Positions 12,477 through 25,700 are shown, numbered from the stretch's first letter. The stretch: 64,000 bases of DNA from Lobosporangium transversale (GCF_002105155.1 NW_019028989.1:372001-436000); one strand, 5' to 3'. Made by a program: numbers and translations. The notes: generated from the sequence alone by a model not told the origin.

Positions 12477-14555
12477 TTAAGAGTCTATACATCTAAACTG
12501 ATCTTGAACCATGTATTCAGGACTTAAAGGGGAAACCAAAAGGCTGAGCCAAAGATGCATGCTCAGCATTTGTTGTCCCGTGCTCAAACGATCCATCAAT
12601 GAAGCACTAGCTGGTCTAGAACGTTGGTAAATGGCGCTACCGCGAGAGCTCCCATGTCCGGGACTAGCTACTAGACGCACACCATCCGGAAAACTCGTTT
12701 TTGTGGCTGATAATGGATGCTGAATAAGTGAGTGAGAAGTAGAAACCGGGGATACGTTCATCTTGGTATGATATGAAGTTACACGAGATTGCACTATATT
12801 ACGTGTGTTATTGTTGTTGTTACTACTGCTATTAGACAATCCGAGCTCGTTGTTTTGGTTGGTTGAAATTGGTGAAGGTATTACTCGTTTCTGCGCAAGA
12901 GAGACTGAAGATGCAAAGGAACTAAAGTTGTTGTAGCCACATCCTAGAAAGACTTGAATTCGCTGCCGATCAACCCATTCTTGTACAAGGCGGTCTTCCT
13001 GAAGGAGCACCTCTGCAAAGCACGGACGCGCAGCAGCAGCCCATTGTCGAACAATTCGTGGGACTTTGTTTTCAAGTGAGAGAAGTTGTTGCATCAAACG
13101 TTTATCCTGACGCACTGGCTTATTTGCACCACCGCCAGTAGCAGTCGAAGAATCAACAGACGACGATGCATGTGTTTTGGATGAAATTATTGTGAAACGC
13201 GCTGATGTTGTCAAGTTTTTAGTTGAAATATATTGTGCCATCGGTTTTGCAAAACTAGGAGACTTTACTGTTAATACTGTGCTTCTTCTTCTTGAAGATT
13301 TGCTTATATTCTCACTCTCCTCCTTCGCCTGTTCTTCTTCCTCATTTTCTTCAGGGATTGAGGTGGAAGATGGACCGCGTCGCATTGAAGTAGCTTCAGA
13401 GAGAGCATTGCCCCCCATGGACGCTGCTTTTTTTGCAGCCATGTGCTGCTGTCTCGCTCGAGCTAGCCGAGCAATTCGCATCTTGTGGGCGTACAGCTCA
13501 GGTCGGAAAACAAGTCCTCCAGTAGGCAATTTGGCTGCAGCGATGGCTAGCTTCTCGTCGCTGAGACCGCCCTTATCCTCAAAGGACACGGTACCAGCGA
13601 CCGGCTCTTGTTGTTGCTGCCTAAGCTGCTTGCGCAGGCGACGAACAGAAGTTACTTTAGTGTTAAGAAAGTCCATTGTCCAGGCAACATGCATGACACG
13701 GAGTACCGGCGGCAGGGGTAGGCTGACAGCGCCTAGAAAGCACAGTTCTCTTGGTAAGGGAAGGTCTTTAACACGGTGAAGGCGCTGACTGACCAACTTT
13801 GCAAGAACATTGTCCCGAGTGATTAGCATAGAATCAGCATCCATGACGCCATTTGAAGTAAAAAGAGATGCTGCATCCGATGATGAATGAAGATTTGAGG
13901 CGCAAATGGCTTCTGTTCTTTCGTGAATAGTGTGGATGGTAGTAGTGGCGGCTGCGCTCATGCTGCCCCCTGTTTCCATGAGGAACGTTGAAGCAACGGG
14001 TGTACAGGATACAGAATCGTCATGCTGGAACTTGGGTGGCCGAATGGATTTCCGCCTCAGAGCTTTGAACACCAATGCTGGAAAGAGACCAGCTAATGTT
14101 GCAGGGTAGATCCGGGGAGGCAGATTTTGATTACCAGGGCTGACTTTCGCTCCAGTGCTTTCACCGGCTTTGGTTGATTCTAGTATAGATAAATGCATCA
14201 TTGAGTGAAGTTGCTCTTCGTTATTAGTGCTACTACAGATGTAGCCAATGCCTCCGTCGATGACACCACAGCATTGGTAGTCCCGATGCTTGCGCTCACG
14301 GCGACGACCTGTAACAGCGAGAGCGCCCGAATGGACGAGCTCGTAGATAGTGTAGCGGCCCTTGATGACATGGCCGTCGCATGTCACCTCATATCGCCCG
14401 ATCTCATGGATACTGTTGCCAAGAATAGCACCGAGAAGGGCAAGATCGAGAACGCCCTGGTGACCAAAAGTAGCTACGGCGTGTTTCCTGAGAAGAGCCT
14501 CGTCTCGGATTAAAAGCATTTGAGTATGCGAAAGGAAACTCGAAGGTCGGCTCAT
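12477..14555 (-). CDS. Uncharacterised 692-residue protein
   Basis: A single-exon open frame read from MSRPSSFLSHTQ at 14555; an in-frame ATG 35 codons upstream (14660) is less likely because it adds a basic low-complexity stretch. I do not recognise the family. The first 120 residues look globular: LLRKHAVATFGHQGVLDL, then EIGRYEVTCDGHVIKGRY and a Cys-containing segment (YQCCGVIDGGIGYICSS). A second ordered region at about 240-320 has LPLPRELCFLGAVSLPLPP followed by a basic helix and a Gln run. The remainder is Ser/Ala/Glu rich with an Asn run. A short tract near residues 525-570 (ARPCFAEVLLQEDRLVQEW) may be another helix. There is no signal peptide or membrane helix. The long frame, Kozak-like A-rich start context and conserved-looking blocks support a real gene. 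Function unknown. Confidence 0.7.
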   Translation of the reverse strand: MSRPSSFLSHTQMLLIRDEALLRKHAVATFGHQGVLDLALLGAILGNSIHEIGRYEVTCDGHVIKGRYTIYELVHSGALAVTGRRRERKHRDYQCCGVIDGGIGYICSSTNNEEQLHSMMHLSILESTKAGESTGAKVSPGNQNLPPRIYPATLAGLFPALVFKALRRKSIRPPKFQHDDSVSCTPVASTFLMETGGSMSAAATTTIHTIHERTEAICASNLHSSSDAASLFTSNGVMDADSMLITRDNVLAKLVSQRLHRVKDLPLPRELCFLGAVSLPLPPVLRVMHVAWTMDFLNTKVTSVRRLRKQLRQQQQEPVAGTVSFEDKGGLSDEKLAIAAAKLPTGGLVFRPELYAHKMRIARLARARQQHMAAKKAASMGGNALSEATSMRRGPSSTSIPEENEEEEQAKEESENISKSSRRRSTVLTVKSPSFAKPMAQYISTKNLTTSARFTIISSKTHASSSVDSSTATGGGANKPVRQDKRLMQQLLSLENKVPRIVRQWAAAARPCFAEVLLQEDRLVQEWVDRQRIQVFLGCGYNNFSSFASSVSLAQKRVIPSPISTNQNNELGLSNSSSNNNNNTRNIVQSRVTSYHTKMNVSPVSTSHSLIQHPLSATKTSFPDGVRLVASPGHGSSRGSAIYQRSRPASASLMDRLSTGQQMLSMHLWLSLLVSPLSPEYMVQDQFRCIDS

Positions 14556-16493
14556 TTTTTTTTTTCTTTTTTGTGAAGATGACAGGGAAGTGTGTGGGAC
14601 GTGCTGCGTGTCTTTATTTCGGTGGCTGTGTTGTGAACACAGAACCTTAACTAAAACCAAAAAATGAATACGTTTGACAGATATAAGCTCCAGTTCAATA
14701 ACGCCCGCATACTACACAAAGAACAAAGAACAAAGGCCAAATTAAAAGCAGTTTGTTTTCTTACCCGCAAAAGGAGCAATAAAGCTGGTGCGTGTTTCTT
14801 TGGTTAGTTGATGGTGATTAAAAAGAGGAACTATACGTTCAATACGTACTAGTTTTTTTCTTTTTCTTTTTTATATGATTAAAGAAGAAAGAAGGATGGA
14901 GTGTGACCCTATTATATATTTTTGAAGCTGATTAGTGAGTTGTTGAATGAATCGGTGTGTGTGAGAAACTATTTTTGGGCTGTGGAAAAATTGTAATAAT
15001 TGTAGTACAAAGAAGTTGAACCAATCAACACGTTAATCATAACGGCAATTCAGGTGAAAGTGAATGAAGAAGAGTATGGTGAGGCATGCAGGACTTGGGG
15101 ATGCAGAAATAGACAAAACAAAAAAACAAAAAAAAAAGAGCTAAGGATCAGGGCAAATGTATGAAGAGAGAAACAAAAATAATAATATACACACACAAAT
15201 ATGTATATAAATATATACAGATCGTTCAATTTGGACTTTAGATTGGACTACTTTGTTCTTTTACCTTCTTTGCAAGTTGTAATGAAGTTTATTTTTTCTC
15301 CAAAAAAAAAAAAATTCTTTCACGGCTGATTATTGTCGTGTATGGATCGTTTATAATTAGTAGTTGGACTAAGGAGTAGGTTGAGGTGATGGATGATAAG
15401 ATGAAGCGAAGTCTTAGTTATGACCAAGTTTCACAACAATGGAGACGATGTAGGATGAAAAGATTGAAAGGGAGAAAGATAAAAGAAAGGAAAAAAAAAA
15501 AAAAAAAAAGGACGAAGCAATTGAGAGCTGTAAGGGGAAAAGAATCATTGGAGATATACATGTATGCTGGCATTTTACTCTTTTTATATTATTTTGAGGG
15601 TATTTGTCCTTTGATACGAAATGGCGATATGTAAACCTACACCACAATATGTCGCTGGAGCGAATCCTAATTGTCTGTTTGCTTCGGGAAATAGCCACAA
15701 TTACCACAACCACATCTAGTGGATGAACAGCGATGCTCTCCTGTTCTGAAATATATCCAAAAGATGGCGATTTATGTTCACATTCATACATCACACAGCT
15801 GTGTTTGTGAGTGATAATTGTCAACGTGGCGTAACCTTGTTTTATTGTTTAGGATGGATGACAAGAATAGACTTAATTTTGTGAAGATTGAAACGCCTTT
15901 TTGTTCATAAAATTATGAGAAATAGCCACTGCAAAAATTATCATTCAGCAAGGGATAGATACTTGGAAAGTTTTCGCTTGGTTCTCCCGTAAAATGAGGG
16001 GGAGATGTCAGACTGTTTCATCAAACATGTAATATGATACATTTATATCTTCTCTCCTTCCAAATGATACTTATACATGTATACATGTATATTACGAATA
16101 CATATATTTATAAATGTATTGATTTTATGCAAATCTTCTTCGTAAATAAATAGAGTACGTCGCGTTTTGTTCTGTATACAATATTTCCGGGAGGAACTAC
16201 ATGTATACATAATGAGGATGATGCAGCAACCGTTAAAATCCTTAATTGCAAGGACAAAAGCAGCCAATTGGCAGGTGGGAAAGGTTGATCACCGATCTAA
16301 GGAAATCGTTGTGTTGAAGATTTCTTTTATCAAAGTGGCAGTTATTTGTGGTTTAATTTAGGTTTACATTTGTGGAACCTCTTTTCTATTTCACATGATC
16401 AGGTAAGGTGGCTTCGTCAAGAAGTGATCCTAGGCTTCCAACTTAAAACCAAGATCATTTGAACTTGGTTCATTCGGACCATCAAGAGGAACT
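14556..16493. other. Divergent intergenic region, no supported gene
   Basis: This 1.9 kb separates the starts of the uncharacterised gene (-) and the exportin gene (+). It is A/T rich with short A runs near 15301 and 15488 and ATG-poor stretches. Frames at 15386-15634 and 15414-15824 are on opposite strands over the same simple sequence and show no domain, so they are not called. It presumably contains both promoters. Confidence 0.55.
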
Positions 16494-19263
16494 ATGGACT
16501 ACCCGACAATATTGACCACTATCGAAAAGGCATGCGTCGAAGCGCAGGTATGGTGTTACTGCCATAGGAGTCGCATTCGCTTTGGGAAGGGCATTATAAT
16601 CTATTACAAAACGTTTTGGACTGCGCCCTGAAATATTCTTCCGCATTTTGTATTGCATTGATATTGATATTAGCACCCAACGACTCGGATACAGGCTGAG
16701 AAGGTCCTAATTGACTTTAAGCAGAGTCCGAATATTGTACCTGTTTGCCAGTATATCTTAGGTAAGTCTTTGTCATTATTTCCACAATGGGAAGCTTATA
16801 TGACAGCAAACTAAACTTGACATTACGTATGTATAAACATAGCCAACTCTAATACACCGGCAGTTCAGTTCCATGCGGCCTCTGGAGTTACTGGAGCTAT
16901 TGTCAGGGAATATGGGCTGTATCAGAAGCAGGACATTCATCACTTACAGACATACCTCATCCAGTACAATCTTCATCACCCCAGACTTGTCTCTTTTGTC
17001 GCCAAGCAGATCTATCAGGCAGTTGCTGTGATTTCGAAGCGCGGATGGCTTGAAGCTTCTCAGGATGAGCAAGATGTTGTCTATAATCAGATTATCCAGC
17101 TTCTGTCAATGGGGGAACAGGAGAAGAAGATTGGTCTCTCTCTCGCGCACGCTCTTGTAGACGAATTCTCCAGCCGAGGCAAGGCTAGCAACGTTGGGCT
17201 TACATGGGATTTCCACTACAAGACAAAAACATCATTTGAAGAGCGACATCTCCGTTTGATTTTTGAGGCTGCACTTAAAATCCTTCATGAGCAATTGCAG
17301 GACTTGATCACCAATATCGGACAGGAAGTCTCAGGATCCAAAAGACCTCTATTAAGCCTCTCAATATTGCTTGTGGAGTCTATTCTTCAATGGGACTTTG
17401 CTACCAGTATGTATTTATAGAAACCGCACTATATCCTGCTATGTGGAAAGGAAAGGTTTAAATGATCAAGGAGATGTGCGGCGATTGAATTTAATTGAAT
17501 GTTCTTTATTGATGTATTTATTTAAGATCAGCCAGTTCTTGCTGGGACTTTTGCCGATGATGAAGATGATTTTACCAGGACTATTATCTACCCAGCGAGT
17601 TGGCGCTCGATCTTGGTTAATGCCGATGTCCTTTCCATGTTCTTCACAGTATGTCGATATTCCTGTTCTTCAGCAAACTGCTCAATACTTTGTTTCACAA
17701 CCATCTAACTAATGTTTAAACCAATCTTCTATGAGCAGCTGTTCCCCCTTGTGCAAGACGACAACATCATGACGCATCGTGTGCGACAGTGTTTGATTCA
17801 GCTATGTGGACTTCATGGGACCATCTTTGATAGTGAAGAGGCCATTATTCATCACATTTCGGGAGTCATGACGGGGCTTTTAACTCTTATCAATAATGTT
17901 GCTTCGTGCTCTTCTGATGAGTGCCTGCAGGCTGACTACACTGAGAATATGATTGCCATCACGGAAATGATTCGTCAGCTACTCTCATTCCACTCAATCC
18001 AGACGATCTGCGCAGTTCCTGAGCGATTTGACTTTTTAAACCAAGTCGCTTTATTGACAGTTCATTGCTTGAACGAATCTGCAAAGGTCCCCGAGGAGTC
18101 AGAAAGCCTCATGGGAGCCTTTGATGAATTGTTAGTGACCTGGGTAAGGCTTGTGCAAGATTCACAATCCGCCATCTTGGATCGTAACTCGCCTCAGCTA
18201 GTCGCGGATGCTACCAATTTACTTCAGTTCTTCCACAGTATCAGCTATCGTATCGTGGAGAAATACATTGAGGCCAGGCTTGAGCTTGCTAAATTTAATG
18301 CTTTAGTGGATGAAGACAATGACGGATTCCCAGATTGGGAGACCTATGGGGATCAGCTGATTTCAATAGCCGCTCTTGCAAGGCTGGATCCTTATAACAC
18401 ACTTCATCGGCTTCAGGGCCTTCTTCATGAACGTATTGAACGCCTTCGGAATTTTCTCAATACTACGCACGATGGCAGTCATCCCGACTTTATCACGTTC
18501 TTATATGAACACTTACATTGGCTGATTGTCATAACTGGTTATGTCTTTTCAGACAACAACATTGGAGAAACAGCGCTTGTACCTGAGACTCTGAACGAAC
18601 TATCAAAAGGGTGTGACCTTTCCCAGGATCAAATTGTGAATATCTTTAGCAATTTGATGAGTCTGCTTGACGCGGTTTCTCTTGATTCTCATTCTGCTCA
18701 AGCTATCTCATGCAGTCCTCAGGTTGCCCTCTCTCTATTTTGGTTCCTCGAGCGCTGGGTCAAGACTTATTTATTTGCGAGCCCTGAAAACTACACAACT
18801 CTTAGTCCTAATCTCATTAAGTCTTACGGCGAGGCTTCCCGCGGTGGTGAAGGTGGAGCTATTTTGGAGTTTTTAATCGAAAAGCTGCGCATCAACTTTA
18901 TTATGTGGAATGCCGATCCGGATGTTTTAATCCAGGTATACAAAGCAGTTGATTAGTCTACAGAAGCTTTTAAAAGGGTAACTTTATACTGGAATACTAA
19001 TATGCCTCTTTAACATTATAGATTATTGCACTTCTCAATACATTTGCGCAAAGGGCTCCTGTAAGAAATGCTCTGTTACAATCTGGTAAGCTACACATTT
19101 ACACAACGTGAAGGATAGGCTCAAAGAAGTATGAAGAGCTCGGCGAACAAAGTTTACTCAATCATGATCTTGTTAGCCCAATTTCCTCCTCTCGTTAGCT
19201 TTTTTATAGATCACCTTTCAGTGCTTCCAGAAGTCATTCACAAGTACGTCTTTGTTGAAAGTC

Positions 19264-19294
<31 letters not shown>

Positions 19295-20780
19295 CTCTCT
19301 CTCGAGATATACATGTCTTTTTGTGGGCAGTTGTTTTAATCAAACTATCACTCTACTGTCTCATTTAAATAGCTCTTTAATCCAGGCAATTACAACCATC
19401 ATCTCGTATGCTCCTTCTGAGCAACTGAATAGCCATTATTTCAACCTGATTTCGACAGCCATTGAAACTCGTTTTACTGCTATTTTGCACGATAAGTCGT
19501 TCCAAGCCAACTATCAATCACCTGAAGTCATGAGCCAAATCATGAATGGACTTGAGGTACCTCTACTTATGAACGAAATCGAGGCTTACTTTACAGCCAC
19601 CTATACCTTAGGCTGACGTTTGAATTGATTTATTCCATGCTAGATGTTTAACGGTCTCGCATTAGCTTTGACTGATGTTAATACCCCCATGATCTACCAC
19701 TTTTGCTCTCGATATTTCGAGTCATTTGTGGATTTAGTCAGAGTTTACAGTAACTTTCCGGAGATTCAGATCCTGGTTTTGCGTCTATTCACGGATTTGA
19801 TCAAAAATGTTGAATTCACGACACTTTCGTCCGAACAAGTCAGCTACTTTCACTCCTGCCTCTTGAAACTGCTGCAAACTTTTTCTGCCGCGAACCTTGG
19901 CAAGAAACGAGCTACAGCATGGGAAGAAGCCGAAGACGAGCCTTATAGCGATGTCTCGGTTGTGCTTGAGATGTTGCTGAGTCTGTTGGAAGTCCATGGT
20001 ATTGACCAGATGTTTGTCCATACTCCTAATGCGATTTCTCCCTCAACAGTGGTCTTTTCTGGAATCAATATCTTAATTCCCATGATCAAGGAGACCATGC
20101 TTAAGGTAAATATTATTATTACGTTGAAATAATATAGATGCATTCTCGCAGCTCCCCATATAACATGTACTGACTACAATCCTACATAGATCCCCAGGCT
20201 TTGCACACTTTATATTCGTTTGATCTCCAGATTGGTTGAATCTTATCCTGGGCGCCTCATTGAACTTCCTAACGATTTGCTCATCAATTTGATGGCGTCA
20301 CTCAAATTCGGTATCGACCATAACATCCTCGAGGTGTCTCACTTGACGTTCCAGGCCATTACTGCCCTAGCGCTACATGCCTGCAATTCAAGACTTCGAA
20401 ACTCGTCTGAATATATTGCTGGTTTGAGATCTCATCTGGATGAGTTTCTAAAGCTAATATTTGAACAACTTTTGTTCAAGAAATTGGACGTGGAGCTGGT
20501 TGATGTTGCAGGATCATGCGTATTGGCGCTTGTTTGTGCAAGACAGGAGGCATATACAGGTCTGATTCAAGGAATGCTGGCAGCAAGCGAAACACCACTG
20601 ACACCAGAGTTGCAGCAGCGTTTGTCAGACTCATTCCAGCATTTGTCGCAGGCGTTTCCTACCCAGGATATTGTTGGACAAAGAGAGCTTACGAAGAGAG
20701 ATGTGGCTATGACTGCTGTTAGGCGTGAGATTTTCATGCGGTTTTTGATGGGCGTCCGCGGTGTTTTACGAGTCAAATAG
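16494..20780 (+). CDS. XPO4: Exportin-4-like importin-beta family receptor
   Basis: Ten exons: 16494-16547, 16695-16761, 16843-17406, 17527-17648, 17736-18935, 19022-19085, 19177-19243, 19373-19556, 19644-20105 and 20190-20780, giving 1124 residues (human exportin-4 is about 1150). The N-terminus has the importin-beta-type helices: AEKVLIDFKQSPN, then NTPAVQFHAASGVTGAIVRE and AVAVISKRGWLEA. These match exportin-4/7 relatives, which carry cargo such as eIF5A and Smad3 through nuclear pores with RanGTP. The whole protein is helical HEAT-like repeat with no membrane segments. The eighth exon begins after a CTAAT-type branch point and a TAG acceptor, and the seventh intron contains a 29-T run. 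The exact acceptor of exon 5 (17736 or 17739) is uncertain by one codon. The family assignment is firm; exportin-4 over exportin-7/RanBP16 is likely but not proven. Confidence 0.85.
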
Positions 20781-21173
20781 ATTCATAAGAAGCGTAATAT
20801 GGTGGATCATTGGAGATGATATCATCATTTCTGTGTCTACTCATACGGCATTAACTTTAGAATAAACTTAGAAGAACATTCTTTAGGATGATGATGGCCC
20901 TCGTTTTAAGCAACCTGGTCAGGATATCCTTCGAATGACATTTAGTCCGCATCATTAACAGCCGTGTCACTGCTGGCTCTAATTCACTTTGTCTTGGGCG
21001 ACTCCAACGCGTCTACGTATTCATCGTATTCATCGATCTGTAGAGTGTAGTGAATGAGCGTGCAAAGCTAAAAAGGTTCTTTTAATAACTTGTTTATTTT
21101 GGTTCTTTCTATTTTGTTTTTGTTTTTATTTTATTTTATTTTTTTCCTCTTTTTTATCTTATTTTATTTTCTT
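20781..21173. other. Convergent 3' spacer, XPO4 / ETF-beta
   Basis: This 393 bp lies between two stop codons of convergent genes. It ends in a long T-rich pyrimidine stretch (about 21080-21178) that would be A-rich on the ETF-beta sense strand just after its stop. No gene seen. Confidence 0.6.
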
Positions 21174-22387
21174 TTAAAGAACCTTGGCCTCATTCTTAAG
21201 CTTATCAACCAAATCATCGACGCTCTCAACAAGCTTTCCGCCTTGTCTCTTTGGTGGCTCAGTAACCTTCAAAGTCTCGAGACGAGGCTTCACATCGACG
21301 GCCAAATCAGCAATAGTAAGCTTGGTAAGAGGTTTCTTCTTGGCCTTCATGATATTGGGAAGCGAAGCGTATCTAGGAACATTAAGTCTGAAAATTGTCG
21401 CGAAAAAGAGAAAAAAAAAGTTCAGATTCATTGCGACTTGTAAAAAACATCACATTCTTTCAGAAACGATATTCCAGACCAAATTTTACCGAAGATCAGT
21501 GGTGAGAATGGCAGGAAGAGGAGTCTTGATCGTCTCAACGCCTCCATCAACCTCACGTGTGACAGTCATAGCCTTTTCAGCGAGCTCAACCTTGGAAGCA
21601 AAGGTGGCCTAACATAGGCAATTGAAGGGAAGGATAAAAGAAAGCAAATAAAAAATATTCATGAGTCACCAGTTTTTTCTATTCTTTTTCATGCCATTGG
21701 TTAAATAAAGTTCTGAATTGAAATCAATAGCCAGATTCTAATACACAATCATTCATGTCTTTTCTTTCTTTCTTTCTTTTTCTTTTTAAGTATGCCCTTT
21801 TGTGCTAAAGAAAGAGCGAAAGGAGGGGTGTGGGAATACACGCAATTTGTATCCTGATAGTAGGCGAAGCAAATAATTCAGGTCATCGTTCCTGAAATAT
21901 CTGATTTTTCTTTCTTTCTTATTTTCAGACGTCTGAATCACAATTTTTTTTTTACCTGAGGCCAGTTCAAGAGACCAGCAAGCATCTGTCCAGTTTGATT
22001 AGAATCATCATCGATAGCCTGCTTGCCCAGAATGACCATGTCGGGTTTCTCCTTCTCGACGACAGCCTTCAACAACTTGGCGACAGCTAGAGGTTGCAAT
22101 TCCTCAGCACTTTCGACAAAGATGGCTCTGTCAGCACCCATAGCCAATGCTGTCCTGAGGGTCTCTTGAGATTTATCAGATCCACAGGAGACAGCAATGA
22201 CCTCAACCTTACCCCCAGATTTCTCCTTGATCTGAATGGCCTGCTCAGTGCCGATCTCATCAAAGGGATTCATTGAATGCTTCACATTAGCAGTCTCGAC
22301 AGCCGTGCCTGCAGCGTTGACGCGGATCTTGACTGCATAGTCAACAACACGTTTGCAAGCAACAAGGATGCGGAGATTGGATGACAT
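21174..22387 (-). CDS. ETFB: Electron transfer flavoprotein subunit beta
   Basis: Three exons, 21956-22387, 21490-21608 and 21174-21387, give 254 residues, the usual ETF-beta length. It pairs with ETF-alpha in the mitochondrial matrix to carry electrons from acyl-CoA and other dehydrogenases to ETF-ubiquinone oxidoreductase. Diagnostic segments are [16 protein letters not shown] at the N-terminus, [17 protein letters not shown], the nucleotide-binding region [26 protein letters not shown], and the ETF-beta signature region VEDG-like [18 protein letters not shown], ending [12 protein letters not shown] chose the MSSNLRI start; an in-frame ATG five codons earlier (22402) is possible. The first intron is long for this window (347 nt) and contains TTTC-rich repeats. 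The gene is tandem with, and about 225 bp from, the end of the calcium channel gene. Confidence 0.95.
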
Positions 22388-22612
22388 GATGGATGAGACC
22401 AATGAACGAAAGAAGAAAAAAAAAAAGAAAGAAAGAGAAGAGGAGAAGGGAGAGGAGAGAAAGAGAGCGAATACGAGAAATGAAAGAAAGATGAATTGAC
22501 GGAACGCAAAAAGGAAAATGATGGAGATCAGTCAGTGCCCCTCGGGTGCATGATTGTTCAATTCAAACACAGTCACGTGAAAATCACTTTTATTTTTTGA
22601 ATAAAAAAAAGT

Positions 22613-22717
22613 TTATGGTGAACTCAAATTGTTGTTTGCAAGGGCTTCGTCCTGTTCTTGTATTTGTTCCTGTAACATGTCTAATGGAATTAATGAACAG
22701 ACAACAGGTTAGACATG

Positions 22718-22758
<41 letters not shown>

Positions 22759-25700
22759 ATTATATTCGTCGTTCATACTAAACCAAGTCGACCCATCCAC
22801 TGTAAAGGGTGATGACGACAATCCCACGCGCGGCTCTGCCATGAAATCGAAACCATCGGATTGACCTGATAAGCGGCTGAACGAATCTCGCCTATCAAGA
22901 GAATAAATAAATAAATAACTCTTCATGTAGTAGAGGGATTGATCTTCATTCAAAGGAAAAAAAAAAAACATACTCGTATAAGTCCCACCCGTTTGAATCA
23001 TTGGAGTTGGTAGAAAGCATTGTGTTGATAGAGTAACCACTCATCATGATAGGCGAGACATCATCATCGGTATGATGGTGACCTTTTGAAAAATCGACCA
23101 CGGGTGAGGATAGGAACGAAGATCGTCCGCTGGGCGAAGTTGATGTCAACAGTGGTGACGTGTCTGGACCTTGATCCTGACGGAAGCTACGTTCGTTTCC
23201 AATTGAAGTATCAATCACAATCCGTGGGACTTCTGGTCGCAATCTTGCATTTTGTTTTGCCCGACGTTGCTTCAAAAAGCTTCGGCGCGCCACAATTGTC
23301 AATAACAGATTGTGAATTGTCTCTCGAGCCACTGCAGACTTGACTACTTTGACGCGCTCATTTCTTTTCAAGAACTCATTCATTCTATCAACAACATCAG
23401 GGTTAGTTATAGGTTCCTCCCCTCTTCCAGAATTTACACTATACATTATATACAATGTAGCAAAACGCTTTTCATGTTTACCCAAGAGCATGTTCTGTGT
23501 CTACAAGTGTGAACGACAGAATATCCAGAATGCTGTAAAATGATATTCCTCGATCCGTGCAGGTAGCTAAAGCCTCTTTGTAAATGAGGTTAAAGTTTTT
23601 TCGACGTCGGAACACATCAATAGTATCGATCTTTGAGAGGATCTGCTGCAACCCTGAAATATCCAATTTTGCATCCATTTTAGTAGGCTTTACGCCTAAC
23701 TCATCGCTTTCTTCTGGACCTGTGGTAGTGTTAGGGACAGCTTTCGGTAAAGGACTAGCAGCTTGCTGACCGGGGCTGTTTGAAGTCATGTTCGGACTCA
23801 CGGACAATCGACTCATTCGACGGACGGCTCCAAGACCTCTGACCGATCGATGTGATGCAGATCCATTGTTAATAGATGGAGAGGAAGATACAATGGGGTT
23901 TGCATTACCCTCTATAGTTGTAGAGGGACGCGGTACAGAGGCGGTCGGGATGGACACGTACAGTTTGACTAGACTAGGGATGCTGTACTCTGGCTTGGCA
24001 TAAACTCTAGTGCAGAAACGGCCCTCTAATGACCGTAGGAACTTTGATAGATCATTCACGTCAATATATCCTGTTCCTCTTGGATCAAATCTTGCCCAAG
24101 TCATCTTGAAGTTTCTAAGATCCTCGCGAGTGATCAAGGTAGTCACTGAGTCCTGTTGATATGCGAACGAGAAATTGCTGATAATGACGGCAATAAACAT
24201 GTTGAGCAGGATGTACGTGCAGACAACGTAAAATGAAAGGAACATAAAGAATGCCCAGGGCCGAGAGCCGCAATCACTATCTAGATACGACGTCCGGATC
24301 GGGGTGCAATAGGGCGGCTCGACCATCATGTCGTGCATGACAAAATCCCAATTTTCCCCTGTTGTCATACGGATTAACATCAGCATTGTATTCCCAAACG
24401 AATCAAAATTGGCAATGCCTGTTGTTGAAGGACCGAGACGTGTCATTCCAAAAAGTTCTCGGAACATGATCGCATAGACAGTGAAGACAACCATGAATAC
24501 AGCAGTGATATTGAGAATTGAGCCCAGCGCGATTCTTTTTTTTTTTTTTTTTTTTTTTTGAAATCAAAGTCAATTATTGGTTAGATATTATTCATAAACT
24601 GCAAAGAATTGTTTCGCTCCATAACAGCTTTCGGCTTACACTAGCGCTCGAAAGAGAACTTGCAGAGAGTCAACTCTCTGAGCGAGACGGAAGGAGATGG
24701 TAATCAAAAGGAAATTTTCTAGCCTCAAGGTCCATAGCTATTAAGAGAGAAAAGTGAAGTTGGTGCCATCAATTTACATGTATAAATCGATACATATAAA
24801 AAGAGATAAAAGTATGTAGAGTTGGCAAACCTCATGTCCGATAAACCTTGGGGCCAGAGTGATCAGAGCCAAGGCTGTAATAGCAAGGTCATAAAGGTTC
24901 CAGCGAGAGAGCCTCCACTAGTATATAGAAATGCGATAAGTACCAAAAAAAAAAAAAAAAAAAAAAAAAAAAGTGGTCCATGAACTAATGCGATGAAAAA
25001 ACTAACCTTGTGAAAACCATAGCCAAGTAACTTGATAACGATCTCGACGGAATAAAGACCCAAGAAGGCGAAATACGATACATCTATTAGTGCAGCTATG
25101 TGTTATTATATTTTTGAAAAGCTCCAACTCTAAATATGAACGGACAAATGCATTGTCGCTTCAAATACCTTGTATGTCTGTCAAAGTCTGAGGCTGTGCG
25201 TAGTGTTGCGAGGCAATTAGGCAGACGTTAAGAGCAAGAACTGTCGTCATGATTTTCCAAAGGAAACCCTTTTTCTCATTCACCAAGTCATAGCAGAATG
25301 CTCTAATGGGGTTTTGAGGCCTTATAGGCGTAGCGGTGGGCCTGATCATTCGAAGCTGCCTTCGAAGATCAAGCCAACGACGTTGCTCTACCGTCAATAG
25401 TGAAATACCATTCCAAGCCTTAAATGTTTCCAATATAACACCGATAAATATCTGCACAAAGACAATAGAGCCGATTAACATGAAAAGCAAAAAGTAAAAA
25501 GAGTTGAAGCGGTTGGGTTCATCCGGTTGGATGAAAGGTTGCTGCCCTATGCGATTGGGGGCAGCACGACCGGACTGTAGGACCTGGACCCACCCTTCTT
25601 GTGAGGCCATCTCAAACAACGTTAAGACGGCAGCCTGGATCGAGTCAAAACTATAGTCATACGGATTACTCCATATGCGCGGAAGCAAGATTTCGTCGTC

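Noticed and set aside
22690-23040. Open frame reading through the 39-nt T run as poly-Phe in Cch1
   Set aside because: Splicing with closing phase explains it better, and poly-Phe tails are implausible.
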